64,000 nucleotides of DNA from Opisthocomus hoazin (Eukaryota > Chordata > Aves > Opisthocomiformes > Opisthocomidae). The stretch is taken from assembly GCF_030867145.1 (NCBI RefSeq), contig NC_134441.1, positions 8,788,992-8,852,991 on the forward strand, read 5' to 3'. The notes below the pieces were generated by a model, which was given only the letters and a program-made list of their open reading frames with translations, made no database searches and was not told the origin of the DNA. The translations under genes and the position numbers were made by a program. This document shows positions 21,901-36,900 of the stretch, piece after piece. The number at the start of each line of letters is the position of its first letter. Position 1 is the stretch's first letter.

Positions 21901-24900
21901 ACACTCCGTGCAGATGAACTTCTCATCGGGCATTGACTTCAGGCCAAGACACTCCATATGAAAGACGCTGCAACACTCACCCTCGCAGGACACCAGAGAC
22001 TCGCCCGAGCTCTCGCAGATCTTAAACAGACAGACAGCTAATCAGAGACCACAGGGTACCCGACACACTGAAAGACAAATGACTACCAGATGTTAGCAAA
22101 GACTAGAAACTGGCTGGAATCTCTTCAGAGCTACAATAAGGCAGGAGACCTGGCCTACACCCCATGGCAGACCCAGCAAGTCTCCGGCCTGAAGACAACC
22201 CCAGCACCTTCCACATCTTGCTCTCGTACCAGCCCGAGCCTGGACAGAGACAGGAGAGGCACTGCAGGGTCCAACTGGACTCCTCGTTTTCTCACACACC
22301 TGGAGAGCAAGAGCAGCTTGTTCCCTCACTATCGACCAGGAAACCAGCCAGAAGATTCCAGGATTTTCTCTCCAAAATACTGGAAAATTCTTACTCTGTC
22401 TTACCCCAAAAGACTATCTGAAAGCTTTGAATGAAGCAGAAAACGGCATCTACTTTTTTTACTTGTGCTAGCAGGTATGGATTAGATACCACTTTCTAGC
22501 TTTTCAGCTTTCTAGAATGCAGGAGGGCTTATGAACCATTTCCAGAGCATAAAGACTCCCAAAAGCCTTGCTATTTTATCCGAGATGTTGAATTACGAGA
22601 TGTGGTTAAAACAAAGTAGTGTAATTTGAAAAGTCTGTCAGCTGAAGCTAACAGAAACGGATGACGCACCTCCAGTATTCATTTCATTACAGCACAGTCA
22701 TTTACCTGACAAACAGTGTCTTTTTTATTCGTTCCAGTTCCTCTCCTGGACAAGCTAGAGTCCACCGACTGCACATCAGAAGCATCGGCATCGGCAGCAG
22801 CTGATGGGCTGTCTGAACGTTTTCCAAAACTACCCTACAAAGAGGAAAAATCCAAGGCACTCAAACCAGACACTTTTCGAGGACAATTACATGCTGAAAA
22901 AAACAGTTCAGTCACCACTGATTAAAAGATCACTCAATGTGTCAAGAGATAAAAGGTCCTTCAAAGCTGCTGAACTTCATTACAGTAACACAAGGAGCGC
23001 TGCCTTCCTGAGACAGCTTTTGCCTGTACAAGCAAAAAACCATAAAGAGATCTACTTTAGTCTTCCAGACACCTCTCAATTTTACACCAAAATACAGCAA
23101 CATCTCCTAATCCCTAAAGAATCTAACAGCCTTCCAAAAAGCAGAGTCAGTGACCTAAACCAATGTTTTGCCAGACAAAGAAGTAGGAAAATTTGTAGAG
23201 AAAGATTATATTTTGGTTGTATCATTACAACAGGGGGTATTAGAAAGAAAAAGACTAGGCTTTAGACAATAAAAGGCACAGAATTTGTAGAAAATACAGT
23301 GTTCCCGTATTTAGCAATACGCAGCTGAAAAGCCCATTGTACTGACAGATTAACCAACCAAGCGCCTGTGAGAAGCATTACGCCTTTACCTGTAAATCAT
23401 TGAGTCCTCTGGAGTCCGAGTCGGACGTATCTCTGTAAGCTGAGCTAGTCAGTTCTACGTCCGTTGAGGCACGACTCCTTTTCTTTAAAGGTTTACAAGA
23501 ATCTGAAATCTCGCTGGCACCTTAACACGACATACTAAAATTAGTTTTAATATATGTTCTCAAATTTTGCTTAAAAATTACAAAGGAAAAAGAAAGATGA
23601 GGGACAGCCTGAAACTGTATTTCATTTGCTAGCCTTAATTTTCAGTTCGCAACTTTGATACTCGTTTCATTCTCCCTGAAAGCCTAATTAACTGCAAACC
23701 ACCTCAGAAAGAGCTTTTGACAAACTTCTGAACGTGCTGACATAGTGGAGGAAGCTACTAAATTGTCTCCAACAGAGGATAAACCCTTAGGAGATTAACT
23801 CTTGACCACTCATCTTTAAAGTATGGCTAAGCAAAGATTTTTTTTTTTTAATTAAGAAATGTCCAGAAGGACTTCTATCATGTGCTTACTGCACACTGAC
23901 AATCACTATCTTTCCAACTAGCAACGCACTAATGAACAACAACAATACCCCAGAAACCCCCCCCAGAGAAGCTGAGATCAGCGTCTATCGTGTTCCTCAC
24001 CAGAAAGTGTTAAGACCTCTGCAGTTCTGCAGCACGAAAACCCTTGCTGAAGTGTGCGAGCCAGGAACTTGTAATGAAGTTTATCTGCGTACGTAACTCA
24101 CCTTTCTGCAATCCTGTCTTCACTGCTGTCAGTGGAACCATTTCAACCTGTTTGAATAGGAAAATCCATAGTTAAAACCAGAGGAATTTTTCTCCCTAGT
24201 CTCAAAAAGCAAACATTTAAGTTTAAGCGATTAGCATCTCTGAACTCAGACGCAGTCTGTCATCCCCTCCTCAGCGCAAGCCTTCTCGTCCTGATGGACT
24301 TCATCCTAGCTGCCTACGCTGAACCCCAGGAGATGAGGCAGCCACGCGGTCACCACCAGGGTCCTTTCCCACCACTCCCTCTGGGCGTGAAGATGAGAGG
24401 GAAGCTTTATCCGTGTCCAGCGGGCAGGAGCGGGGTTCGTTTTGGCAGCCAGCCCTGAGGCTTTTGCAAAACCCCGCACCTGCGTCAGCACAAGCTCCCC
24501 TCACCGGCACGACACTCGGGCCGGGAGCACGGACGGCACCGCCGTCCACGGCGCTTCCCCCGGGCGCGCGCTCCCGGGTGCGGGAGCAGAGCCCTCTGCG
24601 CAGAGCGCTGCAAGGCGCCGGCGAGCGGGCGTCGCGGGCGGCGTTGCAGAGCTCTGCACGGCTGGCACCGCCGTGCCAGCAGGCCCTGCGGCCTCGCAGA
24701 AGCAGGGCGAGCGCTCGGGCCTACACCAGCGGGGTACGTTTAGAAACTGCTCTGCCAACAGACACGTAACACGTGAGAATTTGGTGACTGTGTAACAATG
24801 CTAGAAGGAAGCTGTTGCCTAAAATCCTGGTTTTAAGGTTAAGAATTACAAGTTATTTCTTTACAATGTGGTTACAAATGCATGTAGAAACACATTTAGT

Positions 24901-27900
24901 AAATATTTAAGGATTATTCTATAATTTTTTTAAAAAATATTTTATTTTGTTGTACAATAGGTAAAAACATACAATAGAAGGATTTGTATAGGATACATTT
25001 CGTAATACAAATATAAAATCTAAACAATCACTTTTATTTCTCCACTGGTCACTGTAACAGTAGCATTAACATTTTGTTTTTCCCATTAATTGTACTCGTT
25101 CCAGTTATAATTTTATACCAAGTTGCTGCAGACTAATTTGGGAATCAGTTGCAAGAAAACTTGACTTTGGGTAACAAATATTGTTGCATAATTGTAAGAA
25201 GTTAGTAAGATTTTTTTTTTAATATAACTTAATACATTCAAGGTTATGCGCATTACAGTGCATCTGTGTTTAATTTTTAATCGTACACTTTTCCTGAGAA
25301 AAGCACTTTAATGTTCATAGTCTTAGTTAGCTAGATAATAAAAGCAAGCGAAGCTAACTGGGATCCATGAAGTTCATATTGTTGGTTCTTATACCTTTAT
25401 TAAATTAAGAAACATTTACAAAAATAAAATAACTCATTTGAAAATAGGGAGGCTGCAATACCTCGTGACGAGGCTTAAGGGACTACGTCAGGTATCTTAT
25501 GCCCAACATCTAAATTCCTTTAAAGTTTCAGCAAGAAACTTTCTAGAGTTAGAGCATTCTTCCGCTGAACACAAGTGTAAATGCTATGGCATCAAAAGAA
25601 AAATGGGGAAAAAAAAAAGCGCAACTGGGTCCACTTTCAATCTCTGCAGGGAATGAAGTGCAAAACAAAGCGTAAAGGGCAAAGAATAAATTAAAATAAG
25701 AGAGATAAAAACAATTTTTCCCCTTCCTATATAAATCTTTCGCCTGACTGTCCTTTTTTAAAAATTCTCACTGGTAAAAACTATACTATGGAACATTTTA
25801 TATTAAAAAAATTCTCAGGTTTCAAGTGGATAGGCCCTTGAAGAGGGAAAATCAACCATGTAAGGAAAAGAACCAACAACTTTGACAAACTTGTTAAAAA
25901 AGTGTATTCAGTTTTTAACATTAATGTCCACCCACTGAACTTTCCTACTCATTTCCACACAGAATTTTTTATAATTTTTTTTAAAGCAACAACATTTGTC
26001 TGTCTGACATCCAGATTAAAGGAATGCCCTGTACATGTTAGATCTACTTAAGGAAGAAAAAGAAAAAAAGTATATCCCAGAAGATCTGTTTTGCTGATGT
26101 GTGCCAACATAAAAGCCTGACTATTCATCTTTAACTTAAATCACTCTTAAAGTCCATTTTCAAAAGTGGTCAGATTAATCAGTCTAACTTCATCTGAAAA
26201 ACAAAACCTCAATACAAACCAGCAGCTAAATCAAGAGCCAAAGGAAGGAACCTGGTGGCAATTCCATCAAATAGAAATTACTGAAACAAAATCATTTTGC
26301 TCATAACAGAAATCTCAAAGTAAACGTGGCAGGTTCGTTAGGAGTCTTGCATCATTGAGTTCCCATTTCCATAGCCTGACTGATACTGTGAAGATGCCAG
26401 TAGCAGAGTCACAGCAATGGCATTGACAAGGGGATTTCATGAAGGATAGTCCAAAACGAAACCCGATGGGGAGGAATGGAGAAAAACAAAAAGGCACCAA
26501 TATAAGCCACCACATTTATGAATACAATATATTTTAACTCTCTACATGGAGGAAGCCAACCTGCTCCTTTTTGATCTTCTTCTTTGGCACAACATCAGTG
26601 GATTTCTCAGACTCTGAGCGGGTTCGAATCGATCTTCTCTGTTGCTTCTTTTCTACAGAACCTGAAGAAGGAAAAAGGTTTCCATTACATGATTCCTTGT
26701 ATTTCTGAGGTACAGCAAGCTGTTCAACACCAAAGCAACAGATCAAGTAACGAAACCAAGACTTTTTCCTCTTTTGAATGTTTTATTTTTACATTCAGTT
26801 CCAAGCTATTTGCCAGCTGGTGCTGTGGTTGCAGACAACTCGTTCTGATTCCATAGACAGTGAGATCAGCTTCAGAAAAAGACACCAGTAGCAGAGCGAA
26901 ACAAAAAGCTGGAATCCAGTTTATGGCAAACAGATTTTCGTAACACACCTCTCAAGCACAATCTTCACTTTGGTTAATTTTTAACCGAATAGTCCATCTT
27001 TGGCGTTTACGGGAAGGTATCCACAATCAACTTCTTTAATTAAACCAAGCTAGGAATTTAAGAGGCCAAGCACAGCTTCCAAGTTTTCACTCAGATCACC
27101 AGTCCCGTGGCCCTGCCCTGCGGGAATAGCCTTCTCTCAGAACCAGCTAACACAAACACGTCAAGCAAGAACCACGCCATAGCACGTGCCACCAACACGA
27201 GAGCCGAACGCTCCGCTAAACTTTTTGAGAGGTGAATAAAAACTCAGCACAAACAGAAGCAGTGATCATGATGTGTTATTATAATTAATGAAAGTGAAAA
27301 ACAAGCGTTTGGAAAACAAACTCAGATTAATGAAGGTTACTGTGACATTTCAAGGATGAAGTACGAGCTACTGGTTTTTTGACAACTAAGGCTGGCAAAA
27401 TCAGAAGAGCTTTCTACGCTGCAGCACCTCCAGAAAGGGCATCTGGAGAAAGGCGTACACAACGCTGAACACCACGTGCCACTTCCGAAACAAAGCACAC
27501 GCTTGGAGCTGTACTGACAGAAAACCGGAATCCGCAGATTTACAATTGTCTGTCATGAAGCACTACTGTCGTCTTTCAGTTTTGGGCGTCACCTAAGGAC
27601 AATGCGAATGTAAAATAATTCGTATTCTTCCAAGCAAACATACAAGCTCTTGGAACCGGGAATCAGCTGACTGTGCCAGACAGATACACTGTTAGAAGCT
27701 GTAAACCTGCGTCTTGTAGTTAGAAGATAAAATAGCTAGAGAGATAGACAGGCTTTCACCAGGCACTGAAAGAAAGCCTTCCAAAGGACTGCAGAAAAAA
27801 AGAAGATTCGTCTTTATTAATCAGATGAGCATTTTTATCAAGGTTGTGTGGCCCAGGAATACCTCAGTAACTAAACTTTCCAGTTCAAAAAGTCGTCAGT

Positions 27901-30900
27901 TTACAATAAACTGTATTTCTGAGGGAAAAAGAATCAACTGTTTTTCTTCAAGGTAAAAAAAGTTTTACAGCACACTAACTCACTAATAATAGCAATGAGT
28001 TATTAATAAAATTCAGAAATTAATAGCTCAACATCCTTCCTGTTAGCACAGGTGTAACTTTTGGCTGCAATGAGCCGCACCCTTGGAGAGCCACGCACAG
28101 CTACGACGGACGACAGCACTAAAGCTAGGAGCCGTCTTTTGTCACCTTTGCCTCTCTGAAGCGGCCTGAAGTAAATTTGAGCAAGTGTGATCAAACAGTT
28201 CACTTTATCAATGATGGATTTTCTCCCTGTGCTGCCCCACTGTAGCAAGAGAAATGAGATCGAAGATCCTCCTGTATCAGAGGAGAAACTCCAGAATCAC
28301 TGCATCTAATATTGGCCGAAAGCAATACTGATCAATGCTCTTCCCTCTTCCCGCTCTCCCAGGATCCTGTGCATCACCTCCACAACGCTCCTATCCCGTC
28401 TTCACGCATGCTTTGAGACAGAGTTTCAGAAGAGATTTCAGACCAGCAATCTACCTCACCACCAGCCCGATCAGGTCAGGTTAATCCTGTTTCAGCTGTA
28501 TGTGGAGACCAGACGCTCTGTGAATTCTCATAGCTGTTCTCTTCTCATCAGATTTCAAGTTACAGAATTATTTTCCCGGCATTATGGAATTCTGTTTATC
28601 TAACTGCAGGTTATTAATAAGGACTCCCAGAGTCATTCTGTAAAATACTTTACCGTAAAGGTATTCTGAAGTTCCGGTGACCTTAAATTTGAAAAAAGGA
28701 CTTCGCAGTTATGTTCCATGAGAGGGGACCAATAACTGTCTGGACTTTGGAAATGGCTTTGAAAGTGACTGTTTGGAGTGTATACTGAAGTAAAGCTCAT
28801 GCACTCTATAGGGTGTTATCAGGTGGAGTTTTACGTATCCAAAAAACCTAAGAAAATGAAAAAAGAGAGGCTCAGAATTCTCACCCCCCTACGTCTGAAG
28901 AGCCATTGCGAAGGTGAAGCCTTTAGTTCCCAGGTGAGAGAAACAAAACAGCGATCACCTCTCCTGCTGCAAGGCAATTACAGTAGCAACCGTTTGAAAA
29001 AAATGCAGTAGCTACAGCAGCTAAAACTGGAGAGAAGAACCACTGTTGCCAACAGCAGAGGAAACCCCACTTAGACCAGCACATCCAGAGTACTCAGCCT
29101 GTATTGCAAAGTCCCCAAACACAGCCCATAAAACAACGTACATACAAATAAGCCTACCGAAAAACTACACAAGTACAGACATCGAAGCGTGTTTGCAGAA
29201 GACAGTGATCCCATGTATGCTGACCACTGAGGTTTTGTCCTGGAATCTCATTTATTTTGCATTTGGAAAGGGAGAAATAACCAAACACATGGATAGTTAA
29301 AGCACCAGTGACACTTAGTAACTTATGAGATCTTTTTCTCAAGAAGAAAAGAGGGGGTTTTAGCATGTCTACTGTAAGAAGTCTTCCATCTTTATCTACT
29401 TCCATACCATGAGCATTTGTACATCCTACTGTGAGAGAAAATCAACGTGTTCTGCTGCAACCTAAGATGTACTTTTACACACCCAATGTAAAACTAACTA
29501 CGTTTGAGACTATACGAAGGATATGACTACAAGCACAGTAACAAACATGCAATAGTTAATGGACTTTACATGGCCTGTACAAAATCTGTGGTTGAAAAAC
29601 AGAAGTCACTACAGGGACTGAGGAACTTGAAACGCTCCTGGTACAGGATGACTCAAAACTGTCTCTTTTCAGGAACCTCCATCCTTTCACCAAAGGGTAT
29701 CTGCCTCCTCCTGAGGATGATGAGAGGACATACTGCAGACAAATTTCTGCTGGGGAGGAAAAGCTCAATCCCTTTGCAAGAATTCCCATTAGCCATTTCT
29801 CAAAAATCAAAACACGAAAAAAACATTGGTTCTCTGTTCCAAGTCTAGAAAGCACTCATCTGGTTTATCATTCTCATTCTTCTCTAGTATTGCACTACAA
29901 AATAAACTTCAAACAGCTTGTTCCAGGCTTTTCCTTTTCACACTCAAGCTCCATTATTTGCTTCAGCGGTTCTTCTCCCTCAGACATAATACTTCAAAAC
30001 TTAGTGCTTTATGATGGGGCCCCTAAAATGCCTTCAGAAGGCAAGTTATCTCATTTTGCTGATGGAGTTAGTCGAAGCAGTTTAAAAAAATACCATCTTT
30101 TACAAAGGTCATGCAGGAACTCAACAACAAAGTCTAGGAAAGCAGCCACCCTGATTCAGAGCCACTCCTTACTGCACCATGCCACTTCCAGACTCTCGTC
30201 CTTTGATCCCAGCTGTTGTATTTTACATTTGGTGCCCAAAGCCCTGACAATACTCTAACACACATCCACTACCTTGTCTTCCGAAATCATCTGCCATCTG
30301 CTCTCCACAAGGCAACCACGCTTCTAATATGTTGACTTAGATACTGTAAGTTGCAGATTCTAAAAGTCCAGAGGCCAAACCAGCTAATCCCATCACAAAG
30401 ACATCCTGTCTTTCTTAAGCATCTGGGCTCATCATGTGTTGTATCAGCCATGCGTGCTACAGCTATTATGTAAACAGAAACATGTTAATAATCGGTTTTA
30501 ACCAACGAAAAAATGTCTGTTCTGATACTTGAATTTAAACGCTAGACTGCTAAAGTTCAGACAAGGATTCAGCAATTGTGCCTACCTGTTGACCCAGAAG
30601 TTGTTTCAGGAGAGGACGCATTTTGCACCGCTGTTTTTTCATTTCTCTGATTTGAGGAAGAATTAAGTTTCTCTTGTCCTTTGACACTTATTTCTGTTTT
30701 GTTACCAACTCCCTTAAAAAGAAAAAAAAAAGACAAGACTGTCTTAACCTATTCATAGATGAGTTGTTGCTAACTGGCACACTGACCTACTCCTAAATCT
30801 CAGAACAGAAACATTCAACACTCTTCAAGGCAACACATACACGTGATCGTATCTATTACTGAGCTGCTTCCCTGCAGAACCTTCAATCCCTCTCAATCTC

Positions 30901-33900
30901 CCCTTACATACAAGGAAGAAGGAAAAAACAAACCGAAACCCCCAGTGACTTTTCTAAACATTACCTTCTCTATAACGCTTAGGATGAAATAAACACCCTC
31001 CAGGTAGAGAGGCAGAAGGAGGAGGCAGAGAAATAGTCCTAAACCTTTTCCTTACACTGACTGTGAAAAGCTGCTGTGCACCTGAAGGAAGCTAGGAGGT
31101 AGAACTCAAGTAGTTATGACATTTTAGTACATTATTAACAGTTTTGTCATCTCCTGTTTCCCACAAATCCAGTGATTTTAAGATTTACAGAGAATTTCTG
31201 GATTATTTCAACTAGGAAGATGGAATTAAACAGCTTGTGTATTTTGAATGCACTATGAGCAAAAATGTGGCCATCTGTAGGGAGCTCCTCTGCCCCCAGT
31301 CAAAATGGTCACTGCCAGACTTTTGGCCACACTGAAATTCAGAGTCCAGAGCACTGAAAGATTCTGTGGTCACATCTGTCTTCTGTTAGATTTAATCTCT
31401 CCAGTGAAAGAAACATGTATTGTGAAAGCTTGGTGGACACAAGTTTAAGCTGCACAGTAAGACAGACTTGGGATAATTTATGAAAAAGAGAGGAGTCGCT
31501 AAGCAAAGTACACACCTTAGTGGAATAAACAAACTGATCGATGAGTTTTCCATCCCCAGCAGCATTCTGAAGGGCAAAAACCTGTTCAATTTTAACAACT
31601 GGAGACATGTTACATTTTTGAAGATCCAAGTTGTGCATGGTTATTGAAGCTGGTAAGGATTTTCTAGCTGCAGCTGTTTTCCATGCGATTTTCACAGGAG
31701 GCGGCTCCTCCTCTTCCACACTGGACTGCCTCCGTTGGCTTTGTCTTCGCACCTCAGCGCTTGAAGGCGATCCTGCTACCACGCTGGCATGTTCTGGCTG
31801 GGCATTCACCCCTGGCTTCGGTCGCCGGTTCTTCTTGGTCTCTGATTTAGAAGCAGCAGTCTTTTTGGCTTTTGACAAAACCTCCTCTGGCTCTTGGTCT
31901 ATATAAATGAAGGTGTACTGTTCTATCCTTTCCTCCCGAGTCATTTTCAATGCCTTCTCAGCATGGGCAATCCCAATATCCCACTGAGCACGCTCCCTTT
32001 GCGGCCTTGGTTTGCGAATCTTAAGGAACAAAGACAAGCAGCTGATTACACTTCAGATTTTGCCACGTATAGCACTTTAAATGCAATCCTGAGATTCTTC
32101 AAATCTCTCAGGCAGCAGATTTCAGTTTGCACTCCATTTACAGGGGATTTTTGAAAGATGGACAGTGAATCCCCTGCACAGAGTACAAGCAGACACTCGG
32201 GCTGGATCATATGACCATCACTACTAAAAGTTTCTGCCCTGAGATATGACTTAACTGAAGACGAGAACAGGCAGTATTCAAGCCCATAATTATGTTATGG
32301 GAATTAATCCTAATTTATCCACTTTTTAAATTCTCCTTATTTTCCTACAAACATTCTTTTCCTTCCACATCAATATTTTGATTAGCAGAACTAATGCCTG
32401 AAGTGGTGCATCTACACACTAAGTAATTCCTGTAGCTAACACTTCCTTTCCAATAAAACCATGGAAAACACCACATTCCCTAGTATCAGGGGCTGGAAGA
32501 GCGTCCTTTGGAAACAGTATTTTCCAAAGAACAGGTTAATAGTGAACACACAGGTACTATTTTTCTTTAACATTCTCATACGGATGTAAAGTTATCTCCA
32601 ATGCCCAGGATGACACCCGTCACGAGGAACCGAAAGTTGGTTCAGCTATCAGCCTTTTCACACAAATAAGAGCATGAAACATTTGTGGTATCTTTGTGAA
32701 AAACACTTCTGCCAGTGAAATGCAGGGAACGCTTCACAGGGTAAACTACTACAGAGTTTCAGAACTGCCCCACGAGAGTTTCACTTACACTGGCACCATA
32801 GATAACCCTCTACACGATTAGTGTTCATCATACCTTCTGTTTCTCAGAGTGGTTGCTGGCTTGCTTAGCAGCCTCAGCCAGTAACTGCTCATACTGTTTG
32901 TGTCCTTCGTACTCTCGAACCCGCTTCTCGTGCACCCATGCCCTCTCTGGCTGGTTGCTAAAAAACTGAACGTGGTATTCACGGGCACCTGAAAATGAAA
33001 AATTCTAGTTAGCAGTTTTATCAGCATCGCCTGCTGGCTTTCCTCCTCCACATCACTCAGCTCCTGCAGGTGGAAGTACCTAGCTAAAGTTCACAAATAA
33101 GCCGGGCCTAGATTTAGAGCAGTTTAAGATGGGAAGATAAGTGCACCTTGCCCACGCTGAACACTCACGCTTAGCAGTGTCTTCTCGTAAATACACTGAC
33201 TTGGGAAAAGTGGGCACATCTGTGCACAAGCCTAGTTTGCACAGGCTCACCTGCAGAGGTAATTTCATAAGTACTAGTTTTCTACATTTCAGGAACAGTC
33301 CTGTTTAGCATACACATGAGCAGAAATCATCCTGCAAAGGGACTTCGAAGATAATATATTTTTAATAAAGGAACAACTACTGACACCTGATATAGTCTGG
33401 TAAAGATCTTCCTCCCTTACCTCTTGTATTAATTTTGGTATGAACATCAAGCTGTGGATCACATGAAACCATGCAAGGCCACCACGGGTATGTTCCCACC
33501 TTGGACCAAACCAGATCGCCAACCTGAAACTTGATGTCATGGGTGACTTGTGTCGGAAGAGAAGGCAAGAACTGCTGCACCTACAAAGAAAATGCAAGCT
33601 TGAAGCCACAGAAGACAATTTAGCACACTTACAGATGCCCATGTGATCCACAGGGACTTATTTAATTTCTTAGAAACATGGCAGAACGGAGTTACATACA
33701 AGTATGACTTACACACCATAGTCACCGACAAACCAAGACACACAACTGCAAACTCCCCCCACTCCCTAAAGAAGTTCCGGGTTCACAAGTTGATTAAGGA
33801 CGTTGCTTTTGGGATAAAATAAAGCAATACATGCAGTACAATGAGAGATGTTTTGATGCAGTAATGATTAATAAGAGTTTCAAAGAAAAGGCAACTGATT

Positions 33901-36900
33901 TATGTGAGAAATTAAAGAATCCATGTAACAATTAGTCCAAAAATAGTAACATGCTAGAAATTCAAAAACTGTTAATTATAGTTATGTACTAACCGGGGTT
34001 TCCTCCAACACTGCATCGTCTCTTGGTCTTTCTGATAGCATGCTAAGCCTCTCGTTTGGTCTCTAGGAAATGGGTAACAACGAAGAGAAAAAAGGAAAAC
34101 AAACACAAACAAGGTAAGGGGACAATAAACCCCAAAAAAAGCATAATAATGAAACCAGGCAGAAAAAATAATTCACAAAGTCGACCATGAAACCAGAAAA
34201 TATGAGTATCATGCCTCCTTATGCCCAATTTGAAACACAGTAGCATCACAATGAAAAAATCCTTTTTTTCTCTACACTATTTACATTACCATCACATCTA
34301 CATACAACAGTGTTCTCCCATAACAGGTGACAGAACATCATACACTCAGGGACAGTAAATCCAAATAACTTTCCACCTAGATCAATACACAACTTCAAAG
34401 AAAGAGAGAAGAACATGTGAAGGATATCGATAGTAACGTGATGAGTCTCACTGTATACCACTAGTTGTTTGCAAAAATCTACATTATAAAAATAATACTA
34501 AATATACAGTAGGAAAAATGTAAAGTCAATGTTAAATTGCATATAGTTGACAAATATATTTGGAGGATCGAAAGTCAGCAACATAAAGCCTACGATGCAT
34601 TTAGAAGCCAGGCTGAGGCACGCACGCGGCCTATGGCAGCAGAGTAGGACAGGAAAAGGCTCCGACAGAAGAGGGATCACCACTGAACAGAAGCTAACGT
34701 CGTCGGTGGAGCGGCCACGACAGGGAGTGGGATGATGCAGTGGGTGAGAAGACAAGAGATGGGCCATGAGCTACCTAACGAGACCAGACGCTTGCTTTCA
34801 CTGCTGCAGAGGAGAACTCATTAGTCAAGGGACACGAAGCGCAGCAAAAAGAGGAGTCAGACACATGCAGTGGAAACTAATAATGCTGTTAATCCAAATT
34901 ATACCTAGTCCATTTAAAACGAAGACCCCATGTTAGTCAATACCGCATGCTTCAGCTCAGAGAAACGAGGCAACACACATGTAAGGCCAGCTCGGGCACA
35001 GGTCAGTGTCTCATTTAGAGCTGTCTGGAGAAAACGATCACTTAAGACCAACCATATAATTATTTGCTGGGCAGAAATCACTCCTCCCTGGTACAGCAGA
35101 GAGCACGGCAATGACTCCTGCCTTTCCTTCGCTACAGCGAGTTAGTGGAAACTTGACCTCTGCCCGAAGAGCCAAGCTGATCGTACAGATTGCAAGCTCC
35201 CAGCTCCTTGCAGAATACAATGAACAAGCAGAGCAGCTTATTCTTAAAACAAGTTTTCAGAGCTAAAAGTTCAACAATGTTTTCATAACATTTTCATTTC
35301 ACATCACCCCTTCATATAAGAACACAGCGCACAGCCAGCAGGCTGCCACAGAGATTACAGTGTCAGAACGAGGAAACGACTGCACATCACCCTACTTTCA
35401 AACTGCCACGCTGAGCACAAAAGTGTAGAACAACTGTTGTACCAGAAGCCTTGTTTGTTCCTACTGAGACTATCCTAAGTTACCAGTCTCATACCATTAA
35501 CACTAAAGATGACAAAAATGTACATGATGAACATACATGAAGATGAAATCGTGTAGCGGAAAGCCAAACGGTGGGAGGATGAAACTGAGACTGCACTGGA
35601 TAACTCATAATGAAAGCCACTAGCAGAAAATCCTGTTCATGTCAGAGTGCTCTGCTGTCTGAAACAAGGGTGAATAACATGAAAGATTTCATTGCAACAA
35701 CACCTTCCGAAAGGGAAATGGAGGCTACAAGGAGGACAAAAGCAAGACCAAGATTTCTTGTGAATTCTGGATGACACGTATGACTACGAACTTGGAATCT
35801 GAGAGGCAAGGTTTTAGTTCAACCTGGGAAAGACAGCACACCAGGAAAGAAGATTATGTTCTCATGATAACCAGGTAACACCAGTCAAAGCGAGCGACAG
35901 GCACAGCTGAAGCTTCAAGAGTAGAATCAGGAGTCCCCGGTAAGAGGGAGAACAAAATGGTAAGGGAACATTGACAGCCCGATGCGGGGGTGATGCAAAT
36001 CTGGAGAAGACGCCAGAAAGCCTGGATAAAAGCTTGTGTTTCGCTGAACACTGAAAGAACCAAACTCCCTGAGCTCTGATTTAAGTGAAACTTGGGGGAC
36101 AAACATATGATTGCAGCAGCAAACGAAGGACAGGTGGATGAACAACACAGGGGCAGCAGAGGCTTTCAGCAGAGAGCTGACGATGAGAACAGACCCCTCT
36201 GCCCACCTCCACACGCGGGCAGAAGGCAGGCGCCAGGAGACGCGGCCCCACGGCAGCTGCCTCCCGGCAGCAGGCTGCCAGCCGGACCCCTCGGCTGCCA
36301 CAGCCACCGGGAAGCGGCCGTACGAGATCAGGACAACCACGTACAAAGGCAGCCACAGGTGGCTCCTATTTTAATTGGATAGTCCGTTCCAAGTGTGTGT
36401 TACAATGTTTATTAAGATCTTACTGAGCTTCGTTAGAGTCAACTATGGTAATCAAATATAGCAGAAGCTCAAAATCTTGATATATCACCAACCTGACCTG
36501 TGGAAGAGGTCCGCTTACCAGAAGGGAGATGTAACAGTTACAAAATTTGTAAATATCCCTGGTAAGGGGGCTGCCTGTAAATCAGCCTGTCTTCCACAAA
36601 AAATAACAACAGCAGCAATAACAACACTAAATCAAGCATATGAACCTGCTATATGAGACCAGAATCGTGATCCCTGCAGGACAGGATCTTCTCCCAAACC
36701 TACCAAAAGCAGCAAGTATCAAGGGGTTTCACAGCAGCTTCCAAGAAACTCAGCTACGTACGGTAACAGCCCAGCCCGAGCCGGGCGATTTCCGCCCCAG
36801 CCTGATACGGCAACTTCCCCATTCCCGACGCTCGCCACCCCCCTCTGCCACCCGTTCCCCTCCAGCCAGGAAACGCAGAAAGGAGTATTACAGAGTTGGC

